64,000 nt of DNA. Origin: Actinernus sp. WN-2022 (taxonomy: Eukaryota; Cnidaria; Anthozoa; Actiniaria; Actinernidae). The DNA lies in assembly GCA_030867875.1 (NCBI GenBank), contig JAOWCC010001634.1, positions 8,479,877-8,543,876 of the forward strand. The letters run 5' to 3'. The notes under the pieces are model-generated. The model searched no databases, was not told the origin of the DNA, and saw only the letters and a list, made by a program, of their open reading frames with translations. Below are positions 10,766 through 21,919 of this stretch, piece by piece (position 1 is the first letter of the stretch; the number at the start of each line of letters is the position of its first letter). Made by a program: the position numbers and the translations under genes.

Positions 10766-12892
10766 ATATAAATATAATAGTACTAGAAGTAATCATAGAT
10801 TATCAAAGTGCGTTCGACATATTTTTTGGAAAGAGAACAGTCTGAAAAAATTCTGCAATGATGTGGACGGTGTACGTAATCCTGATCAAAAGTGCTTGTT
10901 TTTTAACTAATGTGAACATTTTGATGTCTTGACTTATATGTTAATATACAAGGGGATGCATCTGGGTAAAAAACTGTAATTATCTTTGTGTAACATTAAA
11001 TCATTGAATGCGATGCTTATGGGGCTATATGTATACATGTGTGTTTTATATGGTCATGGCATTGATTTGAGAATTAGTAGCACATTTTGCTGTGTGGTAT
11101 ACAGTGTAAAGCAATAATTGAAGTTAGTGTAAAACACAAATCAACCCAGGCTATAGCTACAAACATTTACATGCATACATGAACTTTATTTGAGTGTCAA
11201 TAGTATTTAGCTGTAAAGCTAATTGGGGACACTATATTACAGGATATATAAAATACAGCATATTACAGGATATATAAAGGGATTCATATAAAGTACGTAT
11301 AAATAAATATTACTTTTAGATGTGTATAAACTGAATTCCATGTGTATAAAGTACAGCGCATGCAGTTCCTTCGATTCAGGATCATTCACATTATGTTAAG
11401 ACAGAGAGAGACCTCTGCTTGCAGGGAAGGTTGGCTGCAAAATATTGAGCGCCATTGTTAGTTCCAGAATAATTTATGGGCAATGTTGGCTTTGATCGCT
11501 TTGATCAGCCTTGTTTCAGGTCCGTTAGAAATTCAGTGTAGATTAATTGAACACAGCAATGAAGTCAGTACTTTAAATTTCCCTCACCTTGTACTGTGTT
11601 GGTATTCTTGGGTTGCACATGACGTCACGGCGGCCATGTTGGTGGAAGTTAACAAAGGATTCCTCGTTACATGTAGCTTCTTTTGTTAGTTCCACCAACA
11701 TGGCCGCCACGGCTTTGTTATTTGAATCTCTGGGGATTGGTTGCAACCCAGCAATTCCAGTTCCTTGGCATATCAAAGTGTCGGTATAGATTAACTCTCT
11801 GTCTGAATGTAGTGTTAATTTGAATCCGTTAATTTGTATAACCAAGATGTACAGTGTCGCAACTCACACAAGATACGGCGATTACGGGTATCTAGAAAGA
11901 CCTTGTTTCTCTTCAGCCAGGTCATCTTACTGTTTGTAGTTTCGGTATCTGTATGTACAGCGAAAAGCAGAATCCAGTACAGCGAGCAAGCCAACAGAAT
12001 TCACTCGGTTGTTTTCCATTTTACCAAGACAGAGAGAGACCTCTGCTAGCAGGGAAGACTCGGTTAGGTTCTCTGTTCAACTTCAGTGATGTCGTCACCG
12101 CGCCGACAAAACAGACCATGTTTGACTTAAACCACCACGATGCACACGTGTAGTATTTAAAAATCTTCTTGACAACTCACACTGAAATATTAATATCCAT
12201 GTATTCAGCCTTCAGGTATGATTTATAGCATCTTGACCATTTGCAGTTTTGGTATCGGCATTCAATACAGCGAGCAAGCCAACAGCATATTTTTCGATCG
12301 CACATTCACTCGGTCTCGGGTTCAGCATAAATAAATAATTATGGCCGAGTTGAATGTTCAAGGTCCTCCAGATGTACTACACACTTTCCTCAGGCTTTGC
12401 TCAATTGTACTTGCGAACCTTTGAAACATCATTGCATTGGATTGTCGGAAAATATGGGAAGTAACTAACCGATCGCGAAACAAAACAGAAGCCATGCTGG
12501 CATTCACCAAAATGGCCGCTCGCATCGTGTACGTGTAGTTACCAGTTCCCCGGCCGAGATAATTTATTCTAAAAAGTACAAACAAGAGGACGGACGGACG
12601 GACATACACGAATCTCGATTTCTTTCGCCTGGGGAAGCACAGGTAGCCCACACAGGACCACAGGGAGTCCACTGCAAGATTAGTATGCGTTCTCCTTCGT
12701 CGAACGCAACAATGTATAGATAGTATAAGAGAAAGAAAAACTAGAGAAAGTACGGTTACGTGTGCTAGAAATAAATATTATTTACAGGGTAGTCATAATA
12801 TAGAATTTATAATTTAATGAGAAGTTATGAAAAACAGAGGTGGAAAAAGAGAAAGATATATAATAAAAATTATGTACACATGTATATGTATG
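10766..12892. other. No gene seen; short internal repeats
   Basis: About 2.1 kb without a recognisable gene. A motif around GACAGAGAGAGACCTCTGCT occurs at about 11400 and 12030. TACAGCGAGCAAGCCAACAG occurs at about 11981 and 12267. ATTACAGGATATATAAA is duplicated at about 11236-11280. These may be relics of a diverged direct duplication. The MITE-like palindrome at 11610-11752 lies inside. Open frames around 11483-11845 are shadows of that palindrome. Confidence 0.4.
11610..11752. repeat. MITE-like palindrome, GCGGCCATGTTGGTGGAA arms
   Basis: GGGTTGCA at the left end and TGCAACCC at the right end bracket a strong inner pair, GGCGGCCATGTTGGTGGAA and its complement. The loop region AGGATTCCTCGTTA...GCTTCTTTTGTT resembles, inverted, part of the foldback element at 15529-15945 (GAAGCTAACGAGGAATC). 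It may be a shared ancestor or a shared regulatory motif. No duplication was found at the ends. Confidence 0.55.
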
Positions 12893-13084
12893 TTATTTGA
12901 GTGTATACTTAATAAGGTTGTCATATAGTTTTCTGAGTTCACCATACTGTAGAGAGATGAATTCTTGACTCGTAATTACTCGGTCAAGTTTCTTGTCAAT
13001 TTCTTTCTCTCTCTCCCTGATAGTTCCGACCAATTCTTTCAGTGCCTTCTCAGTACCCTCAAGTCTTTCCTCCACATCGGCCAT
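12893..13084 (-). CDS. Short coiled-coil ORF, possible LINE ORF1 remnant
   Basis: A 63-codon frame starting MADVEERLEGTEKALKELVG and rich in E, K, L and R with heptad-like spacing, so very likely a coiled coil. ATG is at 13084 and the stop at 12893. Similar short coiled-coil starts occur in LINE ORF1 proteins and retroelement Gag-like proteins. No RNA-binding domain follows. It could also be a host micro-exon. I cannot decide. Confidence 0.35.
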   Translation of the reverse strand: MADVEERLEGTEKALKELVGTIREREKEIDKKLDRVITSQEFISLQYGELRKLYDNLIKYTLK

Positions 13085-13294
13085 ATCGTTGTTTCATGGC
13101 ATAAAACGTAACTAAAATTCGACGATTTGCGTTAAAACTAGCATCAATGTCGGATGAGTTTCCTCCACAGAAATACACGACTGTCCGCGATTACCGCATG
13201 ACATATCACTAATTTAGCTCATTGTGACTAATGTTGTCATCGATTTTAGTTTTTTTATCGCTCATGAAAACTGTCGCGTTCCCAGCTCATCGAA

Positions 13295-13765
13295 CACGGG
13301 GTGTTGTGGGCTGGAGCTCGCTCCAGATTCAACCAGGCACGAGGGACAACGGAATGATTCAAGGCGATTCTTTAATCAAGTCGTCTAACGTACACACGGT
13401 AAAAACTAAATGGATTTACAGGATTATCGATTAATATAAGAGCACAATTTACAAGTTCATGCAAAGGAATACAAAAGAGATAATAAGGCTGAAACTATTT
13501 AAAATGACTTACGTCTGATCTTCTTCCGCGAGCTGAACAAGCTCCAAAGGATAACTCCGGATTGGTAATAACTCCTAACTCCAAGTAAACTTTGAAAATC
13601 ACTCCTAACTCCAGGGTATAGTACGATAAACAACTTAACTAAGATTGGCTATGGTTACATTCTAGCTTAGAGCAAAAATGTGAAACTAAATACGCTGGCT
13701 CTTAACTAAAAACAACATCACGCAACATCAATTACACTAAATTCGAACTAAATATACCCCAAAAA
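13295..13765. other. Possible solo LTR, uncertain
   Basis: The left end starts GTGTTGTGGGCTGGAG. In minus orientation the block ends CCCACAAC, the form expected of a TGT...ACA LTR. Inside, ACTCCTAACTCCA is duplicated (about 13564 and 13602). No second LTR, primer-binding site or target duplication is visible, so this is weak. Confidence 0.25.
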
Positions 13766-14595
13766 TTCGAACACAGGATTTGAAAAGGAAAAAAAAAATT
13801 CCTGCAAAATAAACTGAAGGAAAAACATATCGTGCAAACGTCATTATTATTACAACTTATTTTTTTTTTCATGAAAAAAATTCGTGCAAGCAAACGGGAT
13901 AAAAAAAAAATCGTGCAGAACTTTCAGTCATACAAAAAAAGTCGATCCAGAAATAATTGCCCAACCCTCCCCCCAAATATAACGGTCCATCCCTTACATG
14001 AAATCAACAAATATGATATAGTAACATAGTCTAACCGGCTAACCGATTCCTGACACAATGCAATGGCGTGTGTACTGGAGGCGTTTAGCGTCAGTTACTG
14101 ATTTTGATTTAAAAAAAGGCAATAATATCTTATGGATCTCAGTTAATTTCTCAAACCGATGAACGCAATTATACCTATTGTCGAGAAAGTGCCAAAACTG
14201 ACAGTCACAGGCAGCTGATCGCATGAGTCATGGATTCGTGTGACGAATTCAAATATGGTCGCCAAAAGAGCATTTATCGAAGCAGATAAACGGAATAAAA
14301 ACAATAATCAAAAGCCCAGTTATTTGAATGTCTGAGTTGTAATGAATTTATGGTCTCAAGAGCCTACGATAGTTGGGCGAGGAACCAGTTGGTTTTTATA
14401 TCTAAGAACACAGGAAACTACAGAGAACAGACATGGACAAAATATATTGCTCTTAGACACACCATAGAGTTGTAAGATAAAAAAATGAACAGCCTTTTCC
14501 ACGGACAACATTTCTAACTGTGTTTGAATACCTGGTCTTACCTCGTTCGGTCGTTTGACTTCGGCCGCTGCGCCTGGCGATAGGACCGGGGCGAT
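13766..14595. other. No gene seen; A-rich then ordinary sequence
   Basis: An A-rich stretch (13785-13950) holding several poly-A runs gives way to sequence with no recognisable feature. Short open frames on both strands (13832-14029, 14039-14224) carry no motif. Confidence 0.4.
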
Positions 14596-14741
14596 AGGTT
14601 TCCCTAAAACATTCCCGGCGTAAACTCGATGGCTTGCTCGCCTACTAGGTTTTCCCTAAAACAGATTCTTGTAAACTCGATGGCTTGCTCGCCCAGGTTT
14701 TCCCTAAAACAGATTCCCGTAAACTCGATGGCTTGCTCGCC
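14596..14741 (+). repeat. Three tandem copies of a ~48-bp unit
   Basis: The unit runs GGTTTTCCCTAAAACAGATT then GTAAACTCGATGGCTTGC then TCGCCCA. The first copy is diverged (ATTCCCGGCG insertion and a longer end). The second and third differ by a few bases. It is a short minisatellite with no coding frame. Confidence 0.85.
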
Positions 14742-15505
14742 CAACTATAAGTGTATAACTTGAGAAAACTCATTTATTTTTAACATTATTTCCTCAAATT
14801 CAACCAAGACCAAGAGGCAAGACAGAGAGCAACTTTTCTCATGATTCGTCGTCTTCGTTGGGATACCTGTGGCCATCACTTTTTGGCGCCATTTTCGGAC
14901 GCGTGCGATCGCGAGCGTCCTCACCTCCATATTAGGATGTCGATCGAGGGAGCCTGGGAAAGAACGTTACACACCCACACACTTAGCGTATTACACACCG
15001 CGGCAAAACGTCACGCGCATGCGTATTTGCTATTTCTTGTCATCGCGCGGCCGCCCCCAGTTTCGCCCGAAAACTGAAATGAAACAACAGGCACATGCCG
15101 TGATTTTTAGATTTCTGCTTAAAAGTATCTATTTGTAAACTGCTTTGTCAAAAAATAAGAAAACTACTTAAAAGATAAGCCTAAGACTTTAACAGGTTGA
15201 AGTTTTCTTAATTTGTAATTCACTGTGAGTTTACTAAGTTATAAAATTATTTACTAAAAAAGTTTAAGCCCTCGGTAATTTGTATTTGATAGCAGAGCCT
15301 TCGTTATTTCGGCCAGCGGAGCATACCGTTTTGCCGCGGCGTGAGCGTATTATTATATATGATTGAGGATATGACGGTTTGTGATAGAGTATGTAGTTTT
15401 CGTCTAGAACTAATAAGCATGAACTGTCTTACTAATATTTAATGTTAGCTTGTCAGCACTAAGCCACTCAAAGACATGAACGCATGCTAGATCAGATACA
15501 ATGTT
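14742..15505. other. No gene seen; CpG-rich patch
   Basis: The patch at 14870-15070 is richer in CG than its surroundings (GGACGCGTGCGATCGCGAGC and GTCACGCGCATGCG). That could mark an unmethylated or promoter-like island, but I see no associated exon or TATA element. The frame at 14869-15138 lacks recognisable content. Confidence 0.3.
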
Positions 15506-15528
15506 GTTAACGAACGGTCAACCATTGA

Positions 15529-15945
15529 CAGGAGCCCATTACCAGGAGCGTCCATCTTCCCCATTGGGTCTGTTCCCAGCACAGGAGTAGATGTGGCTAT
15601 ATTTAGAATTGCATTTCGCGCGAAATAAACAAAGGCCATGTTGTCTCAGCCAATCAGATAGCTAACGTCACTTCTCATTATTATTCATTATCATTCTTTT
15701 CACTTTCAACGCGGGAATTCGAATTGCTGGTTTTCACTCAATCCCCAGATATTCAAATGACAAAGGGGATGGCGGCCATATTAGTGCCCCAACAAAAGAA
15801 GCTAACGAGGAATCTATTGTTTAAGGGCACCAACATGGCGGCTGTGACGTCAAGTGAAAACCAGCAATTCTAAATATAGCCACATCTACTCCTGTGCTGT
15901 AGGCCCACCCCATGACATAGGAACGCTCCTGGTAATGGGCTCCTG
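15529..15945. mobile_element. Foldback MITE with 7-bp target duplication, copy 2
   Basis: A 417-bp copy of the element at 2184-2570. Its ends CAGGAGCCCATTACCAGGAG are inverted and it is flanked by the exact 7-bp repeat CCATTGA (15522-15528 and 15946-15952). The flanks are satellite sequence, so the empty site is predictable and matches intact satellite units. Compared with copy 1 it has an extra segment around GATGGCGGCCATATTAG and a CATTATTATT expansion. Non-autonomous. Confidence 0.88.
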
Positions 15946-16134
15946 CCATTGACCACAAATACAAAACTATGAACCGACGATCGATTAACCATTGACCACA
16001 AATGCAAAACTACGAACCTAAGATCGATTAACTATTGACCACAACTAATGCTAAACTATGAACCGACGAACGGTTAACCATTGACCACAAATGCTAAACT
16101 ATGAATCGACGAACGGTTAACCATTGACCACAAA

Positions 16135-17309
16135 GGGCAACCCTAAAACACGGAAGGACGGAATTTTTTTTTTTTTTCCGCGAGTATATTTTCCAAAATC
16201 GCGAATTTAAGTACTCGCGAATATTAGTAAGAATGAAGTAACTAAACGCTTGTCAAAGTTAGCGCATGAACGCCTTCAGTCCCGGAGGAAACCCTCGTGG
16301 CAAGGGAGAGAACAACACAACAAATAAACTCAACTCACATGTAACACCAAGTCCGGGATTCGAACTCGGGCCACAGCGGTGAGAGGCGAGCGCTCACATC
16401 GCTACATCACCCATAAGACCCACAATGCGGTCTATTTACCTCTGTTTTGGAAAAAATCGCGAAAATTTATACTCGCGAAAAAAAGAGCGCGCGAAAATTA
16501 AACATGCGAAATTTAATACCATATTATATAAAAAAAAACATGATGACATGTAATCACAATGACGAATTGCTATTCTATGGAAGCTAAGATCGAAGTCCTT
16601 TACAGTTGTCACGTGCGTCATTTACCCGCCAAAACCACAGGCAGCCCAATATCCCAGACCCCACCGAAAAGCTAATTAAGAAAAAATATAATTTTATCAT
16701 ATCCCGGAGTATCTTTTCCTATATGACCATTGGAAGAAAACTTCTCCAAAATAAATTTCTGTGGATCCTCAGTTACAGTACAAGGTCTACTGGCACGGTT
16801 TGTTTATCGATGACAGCTGTTGAGAATATCAATTTCACGTGGTTTGAACCCAGGGTTTTATAGCAACGTTCACGCCTTTTAATAACAGCAATCAGAATCC
16901 ATATATATATGATAGAAAATTGAAATCGCTATAGTTGCAGTGCAAATCTAGGCAATATGGAAACACTGAAACTGACGAGCAATGCATGTAGCTTTCCGGA
17001 CTACTAGATATAATGGAGATATTACATGTAGACGAGACAGTAAGGTCAGTAAGTCAACAACAAACTGCTAAGGAGATTATAATCCCATTTGCTGGGAGAC
17101 TTAAGACGTTCATGTGCCAACTTTGACAAGCGAACGGCTGGGACCTAAAATAGTTCGTTGTTTTCAGGCTCTCGCTTGACAAAAAAAGAGGAAAAAAAGA
17201 GGAATTTTTTTGGCCATTCCGTCATTACGCCGTTCCGCCATTCCGTCATTCCGCCATTCTGCCATTCCGCCATTCCACCATTCCGTTCTTCCGTGTTTTA
17301 GGGTTGCCC
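16135..17309. mobile_element. 1.2-kb element in satellite, 8-bp target duplication
   Basis: Terminal inverted repeats GGGCAACCCTAAAACACGGA... and their complement are flanked by ACCACAAA on both sides (16127-16134, 17310-17317). The complementarity continues further in: CGCTTGTCAAAGTTAGCGCATGAACG (16240-16268) pairs with 17107-17140. Near the right end is a run of ATTCCGCC/ATTCCGTC units (17213-17283). There is no transposase. An 8-bp duplication fits hAT, P or Merlin elements; the GG-start termini do not settle which. A SINE lies inside. Confidence 0.85.
16272..16436 (-). mobile_element. tRNA-derived SINE inside the 8-bp-duplication element
   Basis: On the minus strand a tRNA-like head runs from about 16431, with an A-box-like GATGTAGCGATGTGAGC and a clear B box GAGTTCGAATCCC at 16355-16369, the pol III internal promoter. 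A body of about 85 bp follows (TTACATGTGAGTTGAGTTTA ... GAGGGTTTCCTCCGGGACTG). Because it sits within the element but outside the symmetrical parts, it was probably inserted after, or carried along. I see no poly-A tail or target duplication. Confidence 0.65.
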
Positions 17310-17935
17310 ACCACAAATGCTAAACTATGAATCGACGATCGATTAACTATTGACCACAAATGCTAAACTATGAATCGACGATCGATTAACTATTGACCAC
17401 AAATGCGAAACTATGAACCTACGATCAATTAACTATCGACCACAACTAATGCTAAACTATGAACCGACGAACGGTTAACCATTGACCACAAATGCTAAAC
17501 TATGAATCGACGATCGATTAACTATTGACCACAAATGCTAAACTATGAATCGACGATCGATTAACTATTGACCACAAATGCTAAACTATGAACCTACGAT
17601 CAATTAACTATCGACCACAACTAATGCTAAACTATGAACCGACGAACGGTTAACCATTGACCACAAATGCTAAACTATAAATCGACGAACGGTTAACCAT
17701 TGAACACAAATGCTAAACTATTAATCGACGATCGATTAACTATTGACCACAAATGCTAAACTATGAATCGACGATCGATTAACTATTGACCACAAATGCT
17801 AAACTATGAATCGACGATCGATTAACTATTGACCACAAATGCTCAACTATGAACCGATAAACGGTTGAGACTTAGGGCATATTGACGAAGAGAATTGAAG
17901 TCTTAAACGAGAAAAGGGAAAACTAACTACTGCAG

Positions 17936-18393
17936 AGTACAATTCACTTCACGCTTCGGTGGATTAGCCTGGGGCTGCTGGTTGAACTATTGGAGCTGAA
18001 GGGACAGGATGAATTGCATCTAAGCCTCTGGCGCAATACCTGCAGGTACTTTAAGGCCATGCTCAGCGACGGCGAACGAGTGAGTAAAAAACTTCTACGA
18101 ATCCGCTCACTCCAAACAGAAATACGCGCTAATGCGAAGGAGTGGCAACAGTATGGAACACAATTATGGTTAGTATTAAATACATCATTTACGACGTAAC
18201 AGGGAGAGAATTAAAATAAATTGCTAAATAATGTGTTCTTTTATACAGGTTATTGGAAGAAAATACCAATTTTTGTTGCGATATACTGAACACAAGTCAA
18301 GTGTTAATTAGTGTTCGAAAACATAAAGTCTGTACTATTGAATTTCATGCGTCTCTCTGTAAGTCTGTGTGTGTGTGCGTTCTAGCGATCTAA
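17936..18393 (+). CDS. Candidate two-exon gene fragment, unknown function
   Basis: Exon 1 (17936-18168) follows ACTACTGCAG, reads LLVELLELKGQDELHLSLWR... and ends before GTTAGT, splitting a Trp codon after its second base. A second acceptor TTTATACAG at 18248 opens exon 2, whose first base completes the Trp, and the frame runs to TAA at 18391. The joined 125-residue product looks helical and hydrophilic. I recognise no domain. The end of exon 2 runs into a GT repeat, so its real boundary may be earlier. Diverged copies of the exon 2 start occur at 19833 and 22952, each after an AG. It could be a lineage-specific gene or a degenerate duplicate. Confidence 0.35.
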
Positions 18394-18606
18394 TTGGTCG
18401 AATAATGTCCGCCGTTCAGCGATATGACTGGTCAAAGAAACTCAACCACTTTTGATCCACTCTGAATTGAAGTTTTAGCTGTGTTGCTTATCTATCTTCT
18501 AAGGTTCGGACTGTACCTCATTTTTCTGGATGTAGGGGTACAAACATGTTATCCGCCATGGGAAGTGAGTGGCAGCTGACGTTTCGAACGCTATATATCT
18601 AAAGCC

Positions 18607-18725
18607 TCGGTCAAACGGTATCAACATCGATTCAACATGTGCTGACGGATGTTGCAAGCATGTCTGTCAAACGGTATCAACATTTGTTCAACGTTTGCTG
18701 AAGTATGCTGCAAGCATGTCAAACG
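18607..18725 (+). repeat. Two imperfect tandem copies of a ~63-bp unit
   Basis: GTCAAACGGTATCAACAT begins each copy and GTTGCAAGCATGTC-like sequence ends each. A partial third unit (TCAACATCGATTCA) follows. The GTATCAACAT/ATGTTG theme makes the units self-complementary. It overlaps a 98-codon frame that I regard as an artefact. Confidence 0.7.
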
Positions 18726-19429
18726 CATTCAACATCGATTCACTGAAACGGTTTCAACATCGGTCGAGACTTTTGAGCCAATTTGTTACTCTTATACGTT
18801 TACAAGAACATGAAAGTTCATCATATCAAATACTGGTCCATGGACCTCGACTGATATCATATTAGATTCACATTGATAGGCTTTCGCTTGCACTTTTTTA
18901 CCACTACGATACATTTGGACAGTCCACATAAAAAGTATCTTTGTTTAAATGAACACTCGATTTTACAAGTTTACTTGCACTAGCGTTTTTCCACGATACC
19001 GAACCTAATAAATGTTGCCGCGGGCGGGCGGTTTGGCTATTCGTGTAAAGAAGGAAAGTGCTGATTTGCTTCTTATCAGGGTCCTTACGATAACTCACTT
19101 TATCCTTTCCCCAGGATAAGAGGAGGATCTTTATGATGCTCATTATTCGAATTCAGGTTTATTTTTATATAAAAAATACAAACTTTAGAAACTTCTTCAA
19201 CTTCCTTTCTTTGGCTCATTTTCTCGAATGATTTAACTTCTATCATACAGTAATTTTCAGGCCCTTACCTTTACATTTCTTAGCCACTGTCTTTTCTTCA
19301 CTTTCAGTACAATAGGATTCACAAGCTAGATCATAGAAGAAGTGGCTTGTTCTTCCTTCTGGTGAAGGTTAATGCGACACTGTTAGCTACCACCTGCCTG
19401 GTGTCTGCACAAAACCGATTAACTTCGTT
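18726..19429. other. No gene seen
   Basis: About 700 bp of AT-rich sequence. A 79-codon minus-strand frame at 18904-19143 has no motif or splice context. No repeat structure was noticed. Confidence 0.4.
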
Positions 19430-20064
19430 GAATAAAAAGGAAAACAAAATGAAATATTAATTGGCTCGCGTAATATCATTCTTAGCAAACCAAGACTTGA
19501 AGAAAACGTGATGAAATGTGACATAAGCAGTTGAATTTTTTTTTTTAAACCACCTGTCTGCATTGATCAAGCACTGTTGACGGGAAAATTGGAAACGAAT
19601 AAGACTGCTATATATTGTAAACTACCGCTATAAAATTGAGCTATGAATCCCGAAAAGGCATCGAATAAACGGATATTTAAAGAGTTGGTACTAGAAAATA
19701 CATGTTTTATGGCATCAAGTAACAGGGGTGATAGAATGAGCTTTACTTGTCACAGTTAAACAAAATTAACATTGTGATGGTGGCCAACTAGTTGAATGCT
19801 AAGTCTTTAAGAGCAGATTTGTTCTTTTATAGGTCATTGGAAAGACAATTACACTTTGTTGCGAAAAGATGAACACAATAGCTAAGTGGTATGCGAGACT
19901 ACGACTCAAAATAGCCATAAGACAGGTGGAAATAGACCAGTTCGCGGTAAATTCCGACATTTTGAAAACGGTGCAAACATGGCTCAAAACACATTGTTTG
20001 TATGGGAATTGATGCGAATTCGATGCCAAATAAAATCCGTAAAATCGAATTTCTGAAATATTCT
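19430..20064 (+). repeat. Segmental duplicate A (partner at 21920-23040)
   Basis: Blocks in the same order and orientation are shared with 21920-23040: AAGACTTGAAGAAAAC, CTGTTGACGGGAAAATTGGA, AACATTGTGATGGT, and TTTTATAGGTCATTGGAAAG followed by GAAAAGATGAACACAATAG. It is an old duplication that includes the exon-like segment after AG at 19832, which stays open here for about 63 codons. Confidence 0.65.
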
Positions 20065-20073
20065 TCAGATACA

Positions 20074-21204
20074 TCACCTAAGAGAACTGATCTCCGTACC
20101 TATGATAGTCTGCGCCAATCTATTTTTGGCTCAGTGGACGTCACGATATTATTTTAAGATTCGGTTCCAGCTCCTCACGGATTTTCATCGCTCCATCTCA
20201 TGAATTCAACCTTGATTTAAACAAAGAAAGAGAGGCGATGGATGCGAAGCTTAAAAAACTCTGAATTATGGCTCTGAATTGTGTGTTGCTCCATAAACTT
20301 ACTACCCGGACTGGTATGGGACGGATCTGACCTGATCTGACTTGAAGACTCGAGAAAATGAACTTTGAATTTAATTAATATAAGCTACGGAGTGTAATTT
20401 GAAAACCCGTTAAAAATATTGCCGTTTGGATTTGACTGGGAAACTGTAGGCTGTATTAAGCCAGACCCGTAAGAAATTCGGATGTGACCTGGAAGCCGTG
20501 AAAAGAAACTAGAGTGACCTGAATTTCGTGAAACTATCAAAGGAAATGAAGCCGTATTCCATTCAGTTTGTAGCCGGATCGGCGAGCATGGAAAGTCTTC
20601 CAAAAAATAGAATAAATTAACGATCCCGTATCATTGTTATTGAAACTTCGCTTACCTTATAAATACTCGTTCCCTGTAGTTCATATTCATGTATAGCTAG
20701 ATAACATACCTAGGGAACTGACCGGATTATTTGCTCTATTTCGTCAGGCTAATCATTGTAGAAACGTTCAGTTTATAGCAAGCAAGCATGCATCGACTTT
20801 TGACCACAATTTTGCGAAATATAAATCCAGTTAATCTGAAACACTGACTGACTGAGTTTGGAATTATCGTAAACAGACGCTTACAATTCGCTAAAGAAAT
20901 AGAAACTATAATATCGTAAATAATCGGACATGCTTTTGCAATACCGTAATCAATATGAATCTGTAGAGTAACTGTCGTGAAAGTAAAAAATTGTGAATGC
21001 TTTGACTACCGAGTAAAACACTGAATGCATTCTTCTGCTCTCGCCGCCCGCTGGGCCATTCGGACACGTGACACCCAAAACCAATCGGATAGAGTGGTAA
21101 AAATAGTCAAACTAATTTATGCAAGCTAAAAATAAATCGGCGCAGACTATCATGGGGAGAGAGGCTAGTATGGGGGATCGGTTCTCTTAGGTGATGGTCT
21201 CTTG
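20074..21204. mobile_element. 1.1-kb inverted-repeat element, 9-bp direct repeat flanks
   Basis: The left end TCACCTAAGAGAACTGATC...CTATGATAGTCTGCGCC is the inverse of the right end (21130-21194). TCAGATACA occurs directly left of the left end (20065-20073) and again at 21205-21213. The right arm extends about 10 bp beyond the left one, so either the left terminus is shortened or the border is not exact. There is no protein. A 9-bp duplication would fit a Mutator-like or foldback element. Confidence 0.6.
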
Positions 21205-21854
21205 TCAGATACAAACTTAAGATACCAGGTAAAAGATTAACATATCCGCGAAATTTGAGGGATGTAGCTGTGCTGGGAAGCGTGCAATCGTGTTTTCAGT
21301 TTTCCATACATTGTCTGTAAAAACGAGTCGAATTCCGCGTGAAAATGTACAGAAATATGGAGAATTACTGTTGAGTTATAGCTATTTCAAATGCTGAAAA
21401 ACATGAAAGCGAGGCTGGAAAGGCCTCCGTTGTTTTTCTCACACGAATCTTTCTAATTTCCATTGGCTGTAACTTCATTGATTTTTAAGCTACAACCTTC
21501 AAATTTCACAAAATCACTAATTTTAGCATGCTCTTTCTCGTGGTAATGATGTTTTCTGTACATGTGGATAAACTATTGAACAGAAATAGTTTACGTATTT
21601 ATGAATAAAGTCCATGGCTTATAAACACAACATTAGATGAATCAAACCATAGACGAGCCCAAAATAGTGGCTAGTTATTTTCTCTCTTTGAAACTGATGT
21701 TTCACTCGTCCATTTTATTCTTTATTATAGTCAGCAGAGTGAATTACTAATTCTCGGCTCACCAAAATATATATATTTCAATATATTCGTGATTATTTGA
21801 AAAGTGAAATTAGCCGATATTGTAAACAGCACTTAACCAAGCTTGTTCGCTAGA
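21205..21854. other. No gene seen
   Basis: About 650 bp with no recognisable feature. By position it should be the continuation of the sequence interrupted at 20064. Confidence 0.35.
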
Positions 21855-21905
21855 TTATAACAACAATAATAACAACTTTATTTAATTAACCAGAGATAAA
21901 GCTGA
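21855..21905 (-). repeat. LINE 3' tail scrap
   Basis: On the minus strand the sequence reads TCTGGTTAATTAAATAAAGT then TGTTATTATTGTTGTTAT: a polyadenylation signal followed by a (TTG/TTA)n tail, as at the ends of the CR1/L2-like LINEs elsewhere in the window. No coding part survives. Confidence 0.45.
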
Positions 21906-21919
21906 ATTACTCTTTATAC

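Larger units (their letters stand above)
15506..17862 (+). repeat. 43/46-bp satellite array, interrupted twice
   Basis: A tandem array whose units run ACCACAAATGCTAAACTATG, AATCGACGATCGATTAACTA, TTG (43 bp). A 46-bp variant carries ACCACAACTAATGC. Segments: a fragment at 15506-15528, about four units at 15946-16134, and about thirteen units at 17310-17862. In the last block units follow an A-A-C-D order twice (43+43+43+46, about 175 bp), a simple higher-order repeat. Two transposons split the array, and their target duplications are satellite sequence. Reading across both insertions restores unit spacing. There are no unique spacers, so it is not a CRISPR array. Confidence 0.93.

Noticed and set aside
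13295..13765. Confident Gypsy solo LTR
   Set aside because: Only the TGT/ACA-like ends hint at it; no target duplication or partner, so listed at low confidence.
15946..17862. CRISPR-like appearance of a regular repeat array
   Set aside because: Units are contiguous with no unique spacers, and the DNA is clearly eukaryotic. It is a satellite.
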